From positions 1 through 6,322 of the forward strand of contig JAGALN010000132.1 in NCBI GenBank assembly GCA_017625185.1: a stretch of 6,322 nt of DNA, in the 5' to 3' direction. Numbering within the stretch: position 1 is the stretch's first letter; each line of letters starts with the position of its first letter. Below the pieces are notes generated by a model, which did no database searches, was not told the DNA's origin, and saw only the letters and a list, made by a program, of their open reading frames with translations. The stretch comes from Clostridia bacterium (GTDB lineage: Bacteria; Bacillota; Clostridia; Monoglobales; Monoglobaceae). Shown here one piece after another: positions 5,525 to 6,322 of the stretch. A program made the translations under genes and the position numbers.

Positions 5525-5558
5525 ATCCCTGCGGATTTTCGAATCCGCAGGGATTTTT
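5525..5558 (+). terminator. Intrinsic terminator after the 4703 gene
   Basis: A perfect 13-bp stem (ATCCCTGCGGATT with AATCCGCAGGGAT) closes on a TTCG tetraloop and runs into T5, 21 bases after the stop codon. An A6 run upstream (5517-5522) gives the opposite strand a T-tract too, so it may act in both directions. Confidence 0.95.
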
Positions 5559-5646
5559 GTGGTTTGCCATATGGTTTCTGAGAAGGACTTGAAAATTCTA
5601 TTGGACAGTCTTGGCGAAAAATGAAAGAACCTGTCAAAGTAAAATC

Positions 5647-5675
5647 TTTACAAATTCAAAAGTGTGTGTTATACT
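5647..5675 (+). promoter_or_regulatory. Promoter of the amino-acid permease gene
   Basis: -35 TTTACA (5647-5652) and -10 TATACT (5670-5675) are separated by exactly 17 bp, each matching five of six consensus bases. Transcription would start near 5682, giving a leader of about 36 bases. The position just after a strong terminator indicates an independent transcription unit. Confidence 0.75.
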
Positions 5676-5717
5676 ATGTAAAAATTAATTTAATAAATTT
5701 TAATAGGGAGAGAAAAT

Positions 5718-6322
5718 ATGGAAAAACTTGTACAAAAATATGGTTTAGCCACTGCAATTTGTATGGTGGTAGGAACTGTAATCGGTTCCGGTGTTTTCTT
5801 TAAGGCGCAGAATGTATTGGTGGCAACTGGCGGCAATATGCCTCTTGGTATTTTGGCGTGGGTAATCACAGGTCTTTTGATGATTATCTGTTCTGCTCAG
5901 TTTGCAGTTATGGCAACCAAGTACGAAAAGGTCAGTGGTGTTGTCGATTATGCGGAGGCAACCTGCGGAAAAGGCTATGCGTACGGCATGGCATGGTTTA
6001 TGGTAAATCTCTACTACCCTGGTATGACCTCTGTTCTTGCTTGGGTTTCTGCACGATATTTCGGAGTGCTGTTCGGGTGGAGTATGGTCGGCCCAGAGGT
6101 TTTGGTATTGGCAGGCTTTTTCCTGATTGCGTCTTATGTGATGAATGCCCTTTCTCCGAAACTTGCTGGAAAATTCCAGATCAGTGCAACTATTATCAAG
6201 CTGATTCCCATTACCTTGATGGCGATTGTTGGTACCTGTGTGGGTATGGTAAACGGAACATTAGCCAATAACTTCACAACGGTCGTTACCGAGGCAGTTG
6301 GCGGAACAACAAGCAGCGGACT
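5718..6322 (+). CDS. Amino-acid permease of the APC superfamily (N-terminal 201 residues; runs off the window)
   Basis: Inner-membrane secondary transporter, probably for amino acids. The frame is open from the ATG at 5718 to the window end with no stop, so only about 40-45% of a typical 430-500-residue permease is present. AGGGAG (5705-5710) sits seven bases upstream of the ATG. TM1 (about 10-30) carries GTVIGSGVFFK (19-29), whose GSG (23-25) is the broken-helix substrate-binding motif of APC transporters. TM2 is about 43-66. EKVSGVVDYAEATCG (70-84) corresponds to the conserved loop before TM3 (about 87-119). TM4 is about 126-145, and TM5 (about 153-178) contains KLIPITLMA (161-169), the K-x-x-P-I pattern seen in LAT/SteT-like exchangers. 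The substrate cannot be told from this part. It has its own promoter and no evident functional link to the redox genes. Confidence 0.92.
   Translation, partial: MEKLVQKYGLATAICMVVGTVIGSGVFFKAQNVLVATGGNMPLGILAWVITGLLMIICSAQFAVMATKYEKVSGVVDYAEATCGKGYAYGMAWFMVNLYYPGMTSVLAWVSARYFGVLFGWSMVGPEVLVLAGFFLIASYVMNALSPKLAGKFQISATIIKLIPITLMAIVGTCVGMVNGTLANNFTTVVTEAVGGTTSSG

Noticed and set aside
5858..6271. Plus-strand open frame of 137 codons, and a smaller one at 5621-5803
   Set aside because: Both are out of frame with the permease, whose frame is open from 5718 to the window end and encodes clear membrane segments and the GSG motif. The 5621 frame also begins ahead of the promoter.

Overview
The window reads as chromosomal DNA from an anaerobic Gram-positive bacterium of the Clostridia type. 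The evidence is an oxygen-sensitive class III ribonucleotide reductase with its radical-SAM activase, strong AGGAGG-type ribosome binding sites, AT-rich intergenic promoters of the TTGACA-17-TATAAT kind and a Firmicutes-style amino-acid permease. I cannot name a genus. I see no rRNA, tRNA, CRISPR array, insertion sequence or phage gene. The longest stretch without a gene is 214 bases.

Left part, minus strand: nrdD (4-2370) is the anaerobic ribonucleoside-triphosphate reductase and nrdG (2500-3195) is its activating enzyme. They lie in the order nrdG-nrdD and both read leftward. NrdD has an N-terminal ATP cone, the class III catalytic core, a zinc-binding knot, the glycyl radical site at Gly664 and, unusually, about 70 extra C-terminal residues forming a thioredoxin/glutaredoxin-like domain with a CPNC motif. 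In front of nrdD lies a near-consensus promoter. Two NrdR-box-like 16-mers sit over and just upstream of it, 32 bp apart, which points to control by the NrdR repressor.

Middle, plus strand and divergent from nrdG: trxA (3338-3643) and trxB (3660-4586) encode a thioredoxin with WCGPC and an NADPH thioredoxin reductase with CAAC. They are 16 bases apart and very likely one operon. The nrdG/trxA divergent intergenic region holds a strong minus-strand promoter, a perfect 6-bp inverted repeat over its -35 element, a palindromic -10 usable in both directions, and a terminator-like hairpin in the nrdG leader.

Right part, plus strand: a 266-residue cytosolic protein of unknown function (4703-5503), probably a TIM barrel, is preceded by an 18-bp perfect inverted repeat that looks like an operator and followed by a very strong intrinsic terminator. 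An APC-superfamily amino-acid permease (from 5718, cut off by the window end) then starts from its own promoter.

Working together, NADPH -> TrxB -> TrxA (and/or the redoxin domain built into NrdD) could supply electrons for anaerobic dNTP synthesis after NrdG has installed the glycyl radical. This would make the locus a thiol-driven class III RNR rather than a formate-driven one. That last step is inference from domain architecture and gene neighbourhood.
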